From positions 118,992 to 182,991 of the forward strand of contig NZ_FRCX01000012.1 of NCBI RefSeq assembly GCF_900143065.1: 64,000 bases of DNA, written 5' to 3'. Positions 35,683-44,832 of the stretch are shown piece after piece (the stretch's first letter is position 1; each line of letters begins with the position of its first letter). A program made the position numbers and the translations under genes. Source of the stretch: Duganella sacchari. GTDB taxonomy: Bacteria; Pseudomonadota; Gammaproteobacteria; Burkholderiales; Burkholderiaceae_D. The notes beneath the pieces were generated by a model. That model was not told where the DNA came from. It did no database searches and saw only the letters and a program-made list of their open reading frames with translations.

Positions 35683-36933
35683 ATGCAGACTTACGTAGTA
35701 GGCGGCGCCGTTCGTGATGCGCTGCTAGGCCTGCCGGTCAAGGATCACGACCACGTGGTGGTGGGCGCGACGCCGGATGACATGATCGCCCAAGGCTTCC
35801 GCCCGGTCGGCAAAGACTTCCCCGTGTTCCTGCATCCGAAAACGCAGGAAGAATACGCGCTGGCCCGCACTGAACGCAAAACCGCGCCCGGCTATAAAGG
35901 CTTTGTGTTCCACACGTCGGCGGACGTCACGCTGGAAGAAGACCTGGTGCGCCGTGACCTGACCATCAACGCGATTGCGCGCGCGGATGATGGCACGCTC
36001 ACTGATCCGTACGGCGGCCTGCGCGATATTGAACAGCGCATCTTCCGCCACGTATCGGAAGCCTTTACGGAAGACCCGGTACGCATCCTGCGTCTGGCAC
36101 GCTTTGCCGCGCGCTTCAGTGATTTCCAGGTCGCCCCTGAAACCAACGCCCTGATGAAGCAGATGGTGGCGCAGGGTGAAGTCGATGCGCTGGTGGCGGA
36201 GCGCGTGTGGCAGGAGCTGTCGCGTGGCCTCATGGAGCAAAAGCCTTCCCGCATGTTCGACGTGCTGCGCGATTGCGGTGCACTGGCGCGCATCCTGCCG
36301 GAGCTGGATGTCTTGTGGGGCGTGCCGCAGCCGGAGAAATGGCACCCTGAAATCGACACCGGCGTCCATGTGATGCAGGTGATCGACTGCGCCGCCAGAC
36401 TGGAACGCGACCTGCCGACACGCTTCGCCTGCCTGATGCACGATCTGGGCAAGGGTGTCACGCCGTCCGCAAACTGGCCGGCGCATCACGGCCATGAAGG
36501 CATGGGCGTCAAGCTGGTGGAGCAAGTCTGCAAACGCTTGCGCGTACCGGCTGAATGCCGCGACCTGGCGGTGATGACCGCGCGTGAACACGGCAATGTC
36601 GGCCGCGCATTGCAGCTGCGTTCCAACACCATTGTCACCTTGTTCGAACGTTGCGACGCCTTCCGCAAGCCGGCGCGTTTTTCGCAGATGCTGCTGGCGA
36701 CGGAATGCGATGCGCGTGGCCGGATTGGCCCGGATGCCAGCTATGCCGATGCAGCGTTCCCGCAACTGGCGCATCTGGAGACGGCCCTGGCGGCAGCACG
36801 CGGTGTCAATGCCGGCGAAATTGCGCAAAGCTGTGCCGACAATCCGCAACGCATCCCTGAGCGCGTGCACAGCGCGCGCGTGTCGGCCGTCAAGGCAGCG
36901 TTGAACGCAGCCGACGACGAAGACGAGTCCTAA
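35683..36933 (+). CDS. cca: Multifunctional CCA tRNA nucleotidyltransferase
   Basis: The enzyme adds or repairs the 3'-CCA end of tRNAs. The 416-residue protein starts MQTYVVGGAVRDALLGLPVKDHDHVVVGAT, the nucleotidyltransferase motif with the catalytic Asp pair, then RRDLTINAIA and the CCA-adding helical body. A C-terminal HD domain (HDLGKG near residue 253, HHGHEGMG near 267) should give the phosphatase and phosphodiesterase activities of the long gammaproteobacterial-type form. The TAA overlaps the convergent gene by 4 bases (CTAA). Confidence 0.97.
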   Translation: MQTYVVGGAVRDALLGLPVKDHDHVVVGATPDDMIAQGFRPVGKDFPVFLHPKTQEEYALARTERKTAPGYKGFVFHTSADVTLEEDLVRRDLTINAIARADDGTLTDPYGGLRDIEQRIFRHVSEAFTEDPVRILRLARFAARFSDFQVAPETNALMKQMVAQGEVDALVAERVWQELSRGLMEQKPSRMFDVLRDCGALARILPELDVLWGVPQPEKWHPEIDTGVHVMQVIDCAARLERDLPTRFACLMHDLGKGVTPSANWPAHHGHEGMGVKLVEQVCKRLRVPAECRDLAVMTAREHGNVGRALQLRSNTIVTLFERCDAFRKPARFSQMLLATECDARGRIGPDASYADAAFPQLAHLETALAAARGVNAGEIAQSCADNPQRIPERVHSARVSAVKAALNAADDEDES

Positions 36934-37481
36934 ATCAGCATGGCCGATCTGGTCACGGTGCAGTACTCGCCGTGCAGATTGGCCAGCGTCATGTCGTGCA
37001 CTTCCTGTGCCGTGCGCTGCTTGCCGCTCCAGTCTATGCGGTCGAATGTAAAGCAGGCGTCTTCCACCAGCCAGACCGTGAATCCCAGATTGCCTGCCAT
37101 CCGCACCGTCGCTTCCACCGAATTGCTGGTCGAGACGCCCGCGATCACCAGCGTGTCCAGACCGCGCTCGCGCAGATGCGCTTCCAGTCCCGTACGAATG
37201 AATGCGCTGTTGGTCTGTTTGGCGAACAGTGTTTCTCCTTGCAGCGGCAGCACCTCCGGCTTGAACGCGTGGCCGGGCTGGCCCGGCCGGTAGGTCGATG
37301 CCGGCTCGGTCGAGTCATGGCGGATATGGATGACGGGCCGGCCGGCGGCACGCCACGCTTGCAGCAGTGCGCCGGCCACGCGCTCGGCGTCGGGGTGGTT
37401 ACGCGGTCCCCAGCTGGGATTGTCGACGGCCTGCTGCAGATCGATCAGCAGCAGCACGGCGTTAAAAGGGAGTGAGTTCAT
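36930..37481 (-). CDS. Isochorismatase-like hydrolase lacking the catalytic Cys
   Basis: The ATG at 37481 (MNSLPFNAVLLLIDLQQAVD) gives a 183-residue protein of the isochorismatase/cysteine-hydrolase fold. The Asp of the triad (LLIDLQ) and a Lys (LFAKQTNSAF) are present. The position of the nucleophilic Cys reads GVSTSNSVEAT, that is Ser in place of Cys, and the cis-peptide Ser/Thr region is otherwise normal. It may bind or hydrolyse an amide by another route. It is divergent from a LysR gene across a 74-bp gap, which suggests that the regulator controls it. Starts at 37496 or 37517 are possible. Confidence 0.85.
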   Translation of the reverse strand: MNSLPFNAVLLLIDLQQAVDNPSWGPRNHPDAERVAGALLQAWRAAGRPVIHIRHDSTEPASTYRPGQPGHAFKPEVLPLQGETLFAKQTNSAFIRTGLEAHLRERGLDTLVIAGVSTSNSVEATVRMAGNLGFTVWLVEDACFTFDRIDWSGKQRTAQEVHDMTLANLHGEYCTVTRSAMLI

Positions 37482-37555
37482 GCCGTCATTGTGCATGGAT
37501 GCGCTGGATATCGCCATTGCATATAATTGTCTATCTCATTCATTCTGGATATGCG

Positions 37556-38512
37556 ATGGATACCGCCTTTCTCACGCTGCGCCACATCGAAGTGTTCCGC
37601 GCCATCATGCAAACCGGCAGCGTGACCGAGGCGGCTGCGCTGCTGAATACATCGCAGCCGACCGTCAGCCGTGAGCTGGCACGCATGGAGTATGTGTGCG
37701 GCATGCGGCTGTTCGAACGTGGCAAAGGGCGGTTGCAGGCCACGCAGGAAGCCGGCACATTGTTCGGCGAAGTGCAGCGCGCGTATCACGGCATGGAGCG
37801 TGTGCGGCAGGCGGTGGAGGAGATCCGTCTGCATCGTGGCGTGCAGGTCTCGGTGATCTGCCAGCCCGGCCTGGCGCAATCGCTGCTGCCGCATGTGTGC
37901 AAGGCCTTCCTCGACAACGGCAGCGACGCCGGCATCCGCATTACGCCGCAGGACCAGCCGCTGCTGGGCGAATGGCTGGCGGCGCAGCAGTTTGATCTGG
38001 GTGTCATGGAAAGCGGCGTGGCGGTTGCAGGCGTCGAGCACAGCGTGATCTTTGAAGGCCAACAGGTTTGCGTACTGCCGCCCGGCCACGCACTGGCCAG
38101 GCGCAAAGTCATCAAGCCCGCCGATCTGGCTGGCCAGCCTTTCATCCGGCTGGCGGATGGCGACCCGCAGCGCATCAGTATCGATGCCGCGTTTGCAGCG
38201 GCCGGCGTCAGCTACCGGCCGATACTGCAAACGCATAGCTCCGCCGCTGCCTGTGCGATGGTGGCGCAGGGCCTCGGCGTTACCGTGGTCAATCCGCTCA
38301 TGGCATGGCTGGCGCAGGGCCAGGGGCTGGTGATACGCCGCTTTGCACCAGCGATTCCGTATGCGGTGCTGCTGGCGTTGCCGCGCTATCGTCCGCCGTC
38401 TGCGGCCGTGAGCGCGTTTGCCGATGCGGTGCGCCGCAGCGGAAAGCAGTTGGCAAAAGCCCTGGCCGCCGCGCTGAAGCCATCGTTTACAATGGACCGC
38501 TATGAACCCTGA
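37556..38512 (+). CDS. LysR-family transcriptional regulator
   Basis: The ATG at 37556 (MDTAFLTLRHIEVFRAIMQT) gives a 318-residue protein with the standard N-terminal winged helix (SVTEAAALLNTSQPTVSRELARMEYVCGMRLFERGKGR, about 20-58) and a periplasmic-binding-like effector domain (about 92-300). The upstream frame to 37472 has no support. It is divergent from the isochorismatase-like gene and overlaps the GNAT gene by 11 bases. The effector is unknown. A role in controlling the divergent hydrolase is likely by context. Confidence 0.93.
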   Translation: MDTAFLTLRHIEVFRAIMQTGSVTEAAALLNTSQPTVSRELARMEYVCGMRLFERGKGRLQATQEAGTLFGEVQRAYHGMERVRQAVEEIRLHRGVQVSVICQPGLAQSLLPHVCKAFLDNGSDAGIRITPQDQPLLGEWLAAQQFDLGVMESGVAVAGVEHSVIFEGQQVCVLPPGHALARRKVIKPADLAGQPFIRLADGDPQRISIDAAFAAAGVSYRPILQTHSSAAACAMVAQGLGVTVVNPLMAWLAQGQGLVIRRFAPAIPYAVLLALPRYRPPSAAVSAFADAVRRSGKQLAKALAAALKPSFTMDRYEP

Positions 38513-39176
38513 TCTGTTCCAGAATCCGCTGCGCCGTTGGGGCAAGCTTAAGGACGGCAAACGCCGTCCGACCGTGCTGGTGAAAGAGCTGCGCGAGCGT
38601 GACCGCCGCCGCATGCTCAGGCACTTCCTGGATCTGGAGGACAGCGACCGCCTGCTGCGCTTTGGCTCCGTGCTGCCGGATGAGCAGATCACCCATTACG
38701 TCAACCGCATCGCCTTCTCGCGCGACATGGTGTTTGGCGTCTACAACCGCGTGTTCCGGCTGGTGGCCGTGGGCCATCTGGCGTTTGCGCCGCGCGATGA
38801 ATCGAAAAGCGCGGTCACGGTGAAAGAGCGCGTGGCGGAATTTGGCGTCTCCGTCAGCCGATCGGCGCGCGGCCTGGGCATCGGCTCCAAACTGTTCGAG
38901 CGCGCCGCCATCCACTGCCGCAACAACGACGTCGACACGCTCTACATGCACTGCCTGTCGTCCAACAAGACCATGATGCACATCGCCAAAAAAGCAGGCA
39001 TGGAAATCCACCGCGATTACGGCGAAGCGGACGCCTACCTCAAACTGCCGCCCGCCAATCCGGCCAGCATGCTGCAAGAAGCGCTGGACGAACAATTCGC
39101 TGTACTGGACTACACCCTCAAAGCCAACAGGCGCGCCGCCGTCAAATGGCTAGGACGCCTGATCGGCCGCAAGTAA
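38502..39176 (+). CDS. GNAT-family N-acetyltransferase
   Basis: The 224-residue protein has a GNAT core at about 25-170. It includes VAEFGVSVSRSARGLGIGSKLFERA, where the R-G-L-G-I-G pattern is the acetyl-CoA pyrophosphate loop, and VDTLYMHCLSSNKTMMHIAKKAGM, the usual beta5/alpha4 region. The C-terminal 40 residues are basic (KANRRAAVKWLGRLIGRK). The substrate is unknown. It overlaps the LysR gene by 11 bases. Its TAA directly abuts the convergent lrp stop (TAATTA). Confidence 0.88.
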   Translation: MNPDLFQNPLRRWGKLKDGKRRPTVLVKELRERDRRRMLRHFLDLEDSDRLLRFGSVLPDEQITHYVNRIAFSRDMVFGVYNRVFRLVAVGHLAFAPRDESKSAVTVKERVAEFGVSVSRSARGLGIGSKLFERAAIHCRNNDVDTLYMHCLSSNKTMMHIAKKAGMEIHRDYGEADAYLKLPPANPASMLQEALDEQFAVLDYTLKANRRAAVKWLGRLIGRK

Positions 39177-39698
39177 TTACACCAGCGGCAGGGCCGTGGT
39201 GTCTTTCACGCGCTGCAGGGCGAACGAGGATTTCACGTCCAGCACTGCCGGGTGGCGCAGCAGCGTCGCCATCATGAAGCGCGAGAAGTGATCCATGTCT
39301 TCGACATGGACGCGCAGCAGGTAGTCCATCTCGCCAGTCATGGCGTAGCAGGCCACGACTTCCGGCCACTGGGCCACGGATTCGGCAAAGTCGGCGCGTG
39401 GCGATGGCGGTGCGTTGGCGGCGCCCAGCGCGCGGGCGTTGCTGTGCGCGGCCGCTTCGCTGTGCTTCTCCAGGCGCACGTTCACGTAGGCCAGCAGGCC
39501 CAGGCCGATCTTGTCGGGGTCCAGCAGGGCCACGTATTGGCGGATCACGCCCGCTTCTTCCAGGCGCTTGATCCGGCGCAGACAGGGCGATGGCGACAGG
39601 GCGACCAGCTCGGCGACGTCCTGGTTCGACAGGCGGCCATCGGACTGCAATATGGACAGAATCTTACGATCCGTTTTGTCCAGCGCTATTTTGGTCAT
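39177..39698 (-). CDS. Lrp/AsnC-family regulator with an insert in the effector domain
   Basis: The 173-residue protein has the Lrp helix-turn-helix (LDKTDRKILSILQSDGRLSNQDVAELVALSPSPCLRRIKRLEEAG, residues 6-50) and the RAM effector domain. An extra segment of about 18 residues (within 82-103, AHSNARALGAANAPPSP) sits after VNVRLEKHSE, where close relatives usually continue directly. It is divergent from hpd and probably controls aromatic amino-acid breakdown. A 13-bp palindrome lies in the shared promoter region. Confidence 0.92.
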   Translation of the reverse strand: MTKIALDKTDRKILSILQSDGRLSNQDVAELVALSPSPCLRRIKRLEEAGVIRQYVALLDPDKIGLGLLAYVNVRLEKHSEAAAHSNARALGAANAPPSPRADFAESVAQWPEVVACYAMTGEMDYLLRVHVEDMDHFSRFMMATLLRHPAVLDVKSSFALQRVKDTTALPLV

Positions 39699-39725
39699 AA
39701 ATACCTCGGAAATTCGGAATTAAGG

Positions 39726-39738
39726 GCAATATTATTGC
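39726..39738. promoter_or_regulatory. Palindrome between lrp and hpd, candidate Lrp site
   Basis: The sequence GCAATA-T-TATTGC is a perfect 6-1-6 inverted repeat in the 127-bp divergent region, 28 bp upstream of lrp and 88 bp upstream of hpd. Its AT-rich centre suits an AsnC/Lrp operator. The surrounding gap has no other clear feature except the AAGGAG ribosome-binding site of hpd. Confidence 0.4.
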
Positions 39739-39825
39739 TCAAAACGACGACGCATGGGAATTGTTTGCAATTTTATGCTGCGAGGGCGGGTCTATACTTG
39801 GCGTATTCCTATAAAGGAGACGTGT

Positions 39826-40944
39826 ATGAAATTCCAGCCATGGGATAACCCGATGGGCACGGACGGATTCGAATTTGTCGAATACGCCGCCCCGGACCCC
39901 AAAGCCTTGGGGGCGCTGTTCGAGAGCATGGGCTTTACCGCCATTGCCCGGCATCGCCACAAAGATGTGACCCTGTACCGTCAGGGCGACATCAATTTCA
40001 TCATCAACGCCGAACAGGATTCTTTCGCCCAGCGTTTTGCGCGCCAGCATGGCCCTTCGGTCTGCGCCATCGCCATCCGCGTGCAGGACGCGGCCTTTGC
40101 CTACCAGCGCGCGCTGGAGCAGGGCGCCTGGGGCTTCGATAACAAGACCGGCCCGATGGAGCTGAATATCCCGGCCATCAAAGGCGTGGGCGATTCGCTG
40201 ATTTATCTGGTCGACCGCTGGCGCGGCAAGAACGACGGTCAGCAGGGCGCGATTGGCGATATCAGCATCTACGATGTGGACTTCGTGGCGATCCCCGGCG
40301 CGGTCGCCAACCCGGTCGGCCACGGCCTTACCTATATCGATCACCTGACCAACAATGTGCACCGTGGCCGCATGAAGGAATGGGCCGACTTCTACGAGAA
40401 GATGTTCAACTTCCGCGAGGTCCGCTATTTCGACATCGAAGGCAAGCTGACCGGCCTGAAGTCGAAAGCCATGACTTCGCCGTGCGGCAAGGTACGCATC
40501 CCGATCAATGAATCGTCGGACGACAAGTCGCAGATCGCCGAGTACCTGGACCAGTACCACGGCGAAGGCATCCAGCACATCGCGCTGGGTACCGACGATA
40601 TCTATACCTCGATTGAAGCGATGAAGCAGGCCGGCATCGACTTCCAGGACACCATCGAAACCTATTACGAACTGGTGAACCGCCGCTTGCCGAACCACGG
40701 CGAGCAGCTGGAAGAGCTGCGCCGCCTGCGCATCCTCATCGATGGACACAGTAATGACAGCGAGCGCGAACTGCTGCTGCAGATTTTCACGCAGAACGTG
40801 ATCGGACCGATCTTCTTCGAGATCATTCAGCGCAAGGGTGACCAGGGCTTCGGCGAAGGTAACTTCCGCGCGCTGTTTGAATCGATCGAACTGGATCAGA
40901 TTAAACGCGGCGTCTTGCAGGACCCCAGCAAGACCGCAGCATAA
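39826..40944 (+). CDS. hpd: 4-hydroxyphenylpyruvate dioxygenase
   Basis: The enzyme converts 4-hydroxyphenylpyruvate to homogentisate in tyrosine breakdown, using Fe(II) and O2. The ATG at 39826 with AAGGAG gives 372 residues; a start at 39754 lacks a ribosome-binding site. The protein has two vicinal-oxygen-chelate domains. The iron ligands are in YIDHLTNNV (His near 173), IQHIALGTDDIY (His near 248) and FFEIIQRKG (Glu near 328). It is followed by the indolepyruvate oxidoreductase, which fits an aromatic amino-acid unit, with Lrp on the other side. Confidence 0.97.
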   Translation: MKFQPWDNPMGTDGFEFVEYAAPDPKALGALFESMGFTAIARHRHKDVTLYRQGDINFIINAEQDSFAQRFARQHGPSVCAIAIRVQDAAFAYQRALEQGAWGFDNKTGPMELNIPAIKGVGDSLIYLVDRWRGKNDGQQGAIGDISIYDVDFVAIPGAVANPVGHGLTYIDHLTNNVHRGRMKEWADFYEKMFNFREVRYFDIEGKLTGLKSKAMTSPCGKVRIPINESSDDKSQIAEYLDQYHGEGIQHIALGTDDIYTSIEAMKQAGIDFQDTIETYYELVNRRLPNHGEQLEELRRLRILIDGHSNDSERELLLQIFTQNVIGPIFFEIIQRKGDQGFGEGNFRALFESIELDQIKRGVLQDPSKTAA

Positions 40945-41010
40945 GAGTAAGCCGGCAGTAGAGCACACAGACGAAGCGCCGGCGGAGTGTTTGAGTATAT
41001 TGGAGACAAA

Positions 41011-44000
41011 ATGAATGCACCTCAAAAGGGTTTGCAGCTAGACCCGTCGCTAAAAGGCGATGAGATTACCCTGGACGACAAGTGGACGCTGGAACGCGGC
41101 CGCGCCTTTATGACCGGCACGCAGGCGCTGATCCGCCTGCCGATGATGCAGCGCGAGCGCGATCTCAAGGCTGGCCTGAACACGGCTGGCTACATCACCG
41201 GCTACCGCGGTTCGCCTGTCACCAGCGTCGATATGACGGCCATGAAAGCCAAGAAGTATCTCGACGCGCACCACGTCAAATTCCATCCCGGGATGAATGA
41301 AGACCTGGCGGCGACGGCCGTCTGGGGCACCCAGCAAACCAATCTGTTCCAGGATGCCAAGTACGACGGCGTGTTCTCCATGTGGTACGGCAAAGGCCCT
41401 GGCGTGGACCGCTGCGGCGACGTCTTCAAACATGCGAACAACGCCGGCTCCGCCAAGCATGGCGGCGTGCTGGTACTGGCCGGCGACGACCACGCGGCCA
41501 AGTCGTCTTCAACGGCGCACCAGTCGGACCATATCCTGAACGCCTGCGGCATTCCGGTGCTGTATCCATCGTCGGTGCAGGAATACATCGACTACGGCCT
41601 GCACGCGTGGGCCATGAGCCGCTATACCGGCCTGTGGGTGTCGATGAAGTGCGTGACCGACATCATCGAATCCGGCGCCGTGGTGGACTTCGATCCGGAC
41701 CGCGTGAAGATCGAGCTGCCGACCGACTTCGATCTGCCCGAAGGCGGCCTGAATATCCGCTGGCCGGACACCGTGCTGGACATGGAAGTCCGCATGAACA
41801 GCTACAAGTGGTACGCCGCGCTGGCCTACTGCCGTGCGAATAAGCTGAACAAGATCATCTGGGATTCGCCGAAGCCGAAAATCGGCATCATCACCGCCGG
41901 CAAATCCTACCTGGACACGCGCCAGGCGCTGGCTGACCTGGGCATTGACGAACAGGCCGCCGCCGATATCGGTATCCGCCTGTACAAGATCGGCATGACC
42001 TGGCCGCTGGAAGCGGATGGCGTGCACGAATTCGCCAAGGGCCTGGACGAAATCCTGGTGGTGGAAGAGAAGCGTCAGATCCTGGAATACGCGCTCAAGG
42101 AAGAGCTGTACAACCTGCCGGACGGCCAGCGTCCGCGCGTGGTCGGCAAATTCGACGACACCGGCGAATGGAGCAACAAGGGCAAGACCGGCCACGGCGA
42201 CTGGCTGCTGCCGGCAACCTATGAATTGAACCCGGCGCAGATCGCGCGCGCCATTGCGTCGCGTATCGCGCACTACTGCGCCGGTCATCCGGTCGCCAAG
42301 CGCGTGCAGGAACGTGTGGCGTTTCTGGAGGCGAAAGAGCTGGCGCTGAAAACCCTGCCAGCCAAAGGCAATCCGCAGACCGACCGCACACCGTTCTTCT
42401 GCTCCGGCTGCCCGCACAATTCGTCGACCAAGGTGCCGGAAGGTTCGCGCGCGCTGGCCGGTATCGGCTGCCACTACATGGTGCTGTGGATGGACCGCGA
42501 GACCTCGACCTTCACCCACATGGGCGCGGAGGGCGTGACCTGGGTGGGCCAGGCGCCGTTCACCAACGAGAAGCACGTGTTCACCAACCTGGGTGACGGT
42601 ACCTACTTCCACTCGGGCATATTGGCGATCCGCGCAGCGGTGGCGGCCAAGGTCAACATCACCTACAAGATCCTGTTCAACGATGCGGTGGCGATGACCG
42701 GCGGCCAGGCCTTTGATGGTCCGCTCGACCCAGGCATGATCTCGCGCCAGATCGCGGCGGAAGGCGTGACGCCGATTATCGTGGTCACCGACGAGCCGGA
42801 AAAATATCCGTCCGATTACAACTGGGCGCCAGGCGTCACCGTGCGCCATCGCAGCGAGTTGATGGACGTGCAGCGCGAGCTGCGCGACAAGCCGGGCGTG
42901 TCGGCCATGATCTACGACCAGACCTGCGCCTCCGAGAAACGCCGCCGCCGGAAACGCAACGAATACCCAGATCCGGCCAAACGCGCGGTCATCAACGAAG
43001 CGGTCTGCGAAGGCTGCGGCGACTGCTCGGTGCAGTCCAACTGCCTGTCGGTGGAGCCGCTGGAAACGGACCTGGGCCGCAAGCGCCAGATCAACCAGTC
43101 CTCGTGCAACAAGGACTTCTCCTGCACCACCGGTTTCTGCCCGAGCTTTGTGACGGTGGAAGGCGGCGCGCTGAAGAAACCGAAGAAAGCCGCAGTGGGC
43201 GATGCGCCGATGCCGGTATTGCCGTCGCCAGCGTTGCCTTCCACCGCGCAGCCGTACGGCATCCTGATCACCGGTATCGGTGGCACCGGCGTGGTGACCG
43301 TGGGCCAGATCCTGGCCGTGGCTGCCCACGTTGAAAACAAGGGCGCCATTGTGCTGGACATGAGCGGCCTGGCGCAGAAGGGCGGCCCGGTGATGTCGCA
43401 CGTGCGCCTGGCGGATCATCAGAGCGATCTGCATTCGACCCGCGTGGGCACGGGCAGCGCCGACCTGGTGATCGGTTGCGACCAGATCGTGACCGCGTCG
43501 CGCGATGCGCTGTCGCGCATGGGCGAAGGCCGTACGCATGCGATGATCAACTCCACCGGCGCCACCACGGCAGCTTTCGTGAAGAACCCGGACTGGCAGT
43601 TCCCGGATGCCTCTTCGCGCGGTGAAATCATCCGTGCCTGCGGTGGCGACAACGTCGATTTCGTCGATGCCGGCCAGATCGCGACCGCCCTGATGGGCGA
43701 CTCCATCGCCACCAATATGTTCATGCTGGGCTACGCCTTCCAGAAAGGCCATGTGCCGCTGAGCGAAGCCGCGCTGCTCAAGGCGATCGAGCTGAATGGC
43801 GTGTCGGTCGCCTTCAACAAGGCCGCGTTCAACTGGGGCCGCACTGCCGCGCATGACCTGGCGTCGGTGACCAAGCTGACCACGCCGGCCAAGGTGATCG
43901 AGTTCAAACGCATCCAGACGCTGGACGACATCATCGCCAAGCGCATGGAGCTGCTGACCGCTTATCAGAACAGCGATTATGCCAAACAGTATAAATCGTT

Positions 44001-44586
44001 TGTTGACCAGGTCCGCGCGGAAGAGGCCAAGCTGGGCAAGACCACGCGTCTGACCGAGGCGGTGGCGCGCTACTTCTACAAGCTGATGGCGTACAAGGAC
44101 GAATACGAAGTGGCCCGCCTGTACACCGACGGCGCTTTCCAGCAGAAGGTGGCCGGCATGTTTGAAGGTGACATCACGCTCAAGTTCCACCTGGCGCCGC
44201 CAATCTTCGCCAAGCATGACGCGCAAGGTCACCTGATCAAGAAGCAGTACGGTCCATGGATGATGAAGGCCTTCGGCGTGCTGGCCAAGTTCAAAGGCCT
44301 GCGCGGCACGGCGCTGGACGTCTTCGGCTACACGGAAGAGCGCAAGATGGAGCGTGCGCTGATTACCGAGTACCGCAACACCATGGCCGGCTTGCTGTCC
44401 AAGCTGAATGCGGACAATCTGGCGCAAGCCGTGGCCATCGCCAGCATTCCGGAAGACATCCGCGGCTATGGCCATGTGAAGGAACGTCACCTCAAGGCAG
44501 CCAAGCAGAAAGAAGCCACGCTACTGGCCAATTTCGGCAAACCCGCCGTGAAGGCTGACACCACCACCGCACCACACGCGGCCTGA
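41011..44586 (+). CDS. Indolepyruvate:ferredoxin oxidoreductase, fused subunits
   Basis: The ATG at 41011 with GGAGA gives a 1191-residue protein that joins the alpha and beta subunits of archaeal IorAB in one chain. The N-terminal part is the thiamine-diphosphate pyruvate-oxidoreductase-like region (GYRGSPVTSVD, GDDHAAKSSSTAHQSDH, then the TPP-binding GGDGTYFHSG-type stretch at about 530). A 4Fe-4S motif CEGCGDCSVQSNC lies near 668. The C-terminal gamma-like domain has GIGGTGVVTVGQILAVAAH near 756. It decarboxylates aryl pyruvates from Trp, Phe and Tyr to aryl-acetyl-CoA with ferredoxin. It follows hpd by 66 bp. Confidence 0.94.
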   Translation: MNAPQKGLQLDPSLKGDEITLDDKWTLERGRAFMTGTQALIRLPMMQRERDLKAGLNTAGYITGYRGSPVTSVDMTAMKAKKYLDAHHVKFHPGMNEDLAATAVWGTQQTNLFQDAKYDGVFSMWYGKGPGVDRCGDVFKHANNAGSAKHGGVLVLAGDDHAAKSSSTAHQSDHILNACGIPVLYPSSVQEYIDYGLHAWAMSRYTGLWVSMKCVTDIIESGAVVDFDPDRVKIELPTDFDLPEGGLNIRWPDTVLDMEVRMNSYKWYAALAYCRANKLNKIIWDSPKPKIGIITAGKSYLDTRQALADLGIDEQAAADIGIRLYKIGMTWPLEADGVHEFAKGLDEILVVEEKRQILEYALKEELYNLPDGQRPRVVGKFDDTGEWSNKGKTGHGDWLLPATYELNPAQIARAIASRIAHYCAGHPVAKRVQERVAFLEAKELALKTLPAKGNPQTDRTPFFCSGCPHNSSTKVPEGSRALAGIGCHYMVLWMDRETSTFTHMGAEGVTWVGQAPFTNEKHVFTNLGDGTYFHSGILAIRAAVAAKVNITYKILFNDAVAMTGGQAFDGPLDPGMISRQIAAEGVTPIIVVTDEPEKYPSDYNWAPGVTVRHRSELMDVQRELRDKPGVSAMIYDQTCASEKRRRRKRNEYPDPAKRAVINEAVCEGCGDCSVQSNCLSVEPLETDLGRKRQINQSSCNKDFSCTTGFCPSFVTVEGGALKKPKKAAVGDAPMPVLPSPALPSTAQPYGILITGIGGTGVVTVGQILAVAAHVENKGAIVLDMSGLAQKGGPVMSHVRLADHQSDLHSTRVGTGSADLVIGCDQIVTASRDALSRMGEGRTHAMINSTGATTAAFVKNPDWQFPDASSRGEIIRACGGDNVDFVDAGQIATALMGDSIATNMFMLGYAFQKGHVPLSEAALLKAIELNGVSVAFNKAAFNWGRTAAHDLASVTKLTTPAKVIEFKRIQTLDDIIAKRMELLTAYQNSDYAKQYKSFVDQVRAEEAKLGKTTRLTEAVARYFYKLMAYKDEYEVARLYTDGAFQQKVAGMFEGDITLKFHLAPPIFAKHDAQGHLIKKQYGPWMMKAFGVLAKFKGLRGTALDVFGYTEERKMERALITEYRNTMAGLLSKLNADNLAQAVAIASIPEDIRGYGHVKERHLKAAKQKEATLLANFGKPAVKADTTTAPHAA

Positions 44587-44608
44587 TTCCGCTTTCATCC
44601 CCCCCTCG

Positions 44609-44637
44609 ACGGAAGGCTGCGGCCTTCCGTTTTTTTT
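44609..44637 (+). terminator. Intrinsic terminator after the indolepyruvate oxidoreductase
   Basis: A 9-bp stem (44609-44617 with 44622-44630) and a 4-nt loop are followed by eight T (44630-44637). The remaining gap to 44832 is strongly AT-rich compared with the window. It should hold the promoter of the TonB receptor, but I cannot place hexamers with confidence. Confidence 0.93.
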
Positions 44638-44832
44638 GCCTCAGGCCTGCGGGAAAGTGTGACATTCGGACATCATTGTCAATATAAATACCTAATTTAA
44701 TAACGATATATGTTTTAAGTTTTTGTATATCTTGATAAATTAGAAAAACGCATAAAGAAGCGCATTTATATTCGTTCTCTTAACGGTTTGCACTTGTTAA
44801 GGTGGCACCCTTTAAAAACCCGGACCACTTCA

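Noticed and set aside
36338..36933. Start of the isochorismatase-like gene at 37517 and overlap with the LysR start
   Set aside because: The longer start would place the gene end across the LysR promoter region without a ribosome-binding site; the ATG at 37481 fits the family N-terminus better.
41509..44490. 993-codon open frame on the - strand opposite the indolepyruvate oxidoreductase
   Set aside because: It is the antisense shadow of a well-supported gene in GC-rich DNA; its translation is His/Arg/Gln-rich with no recognisable domain.
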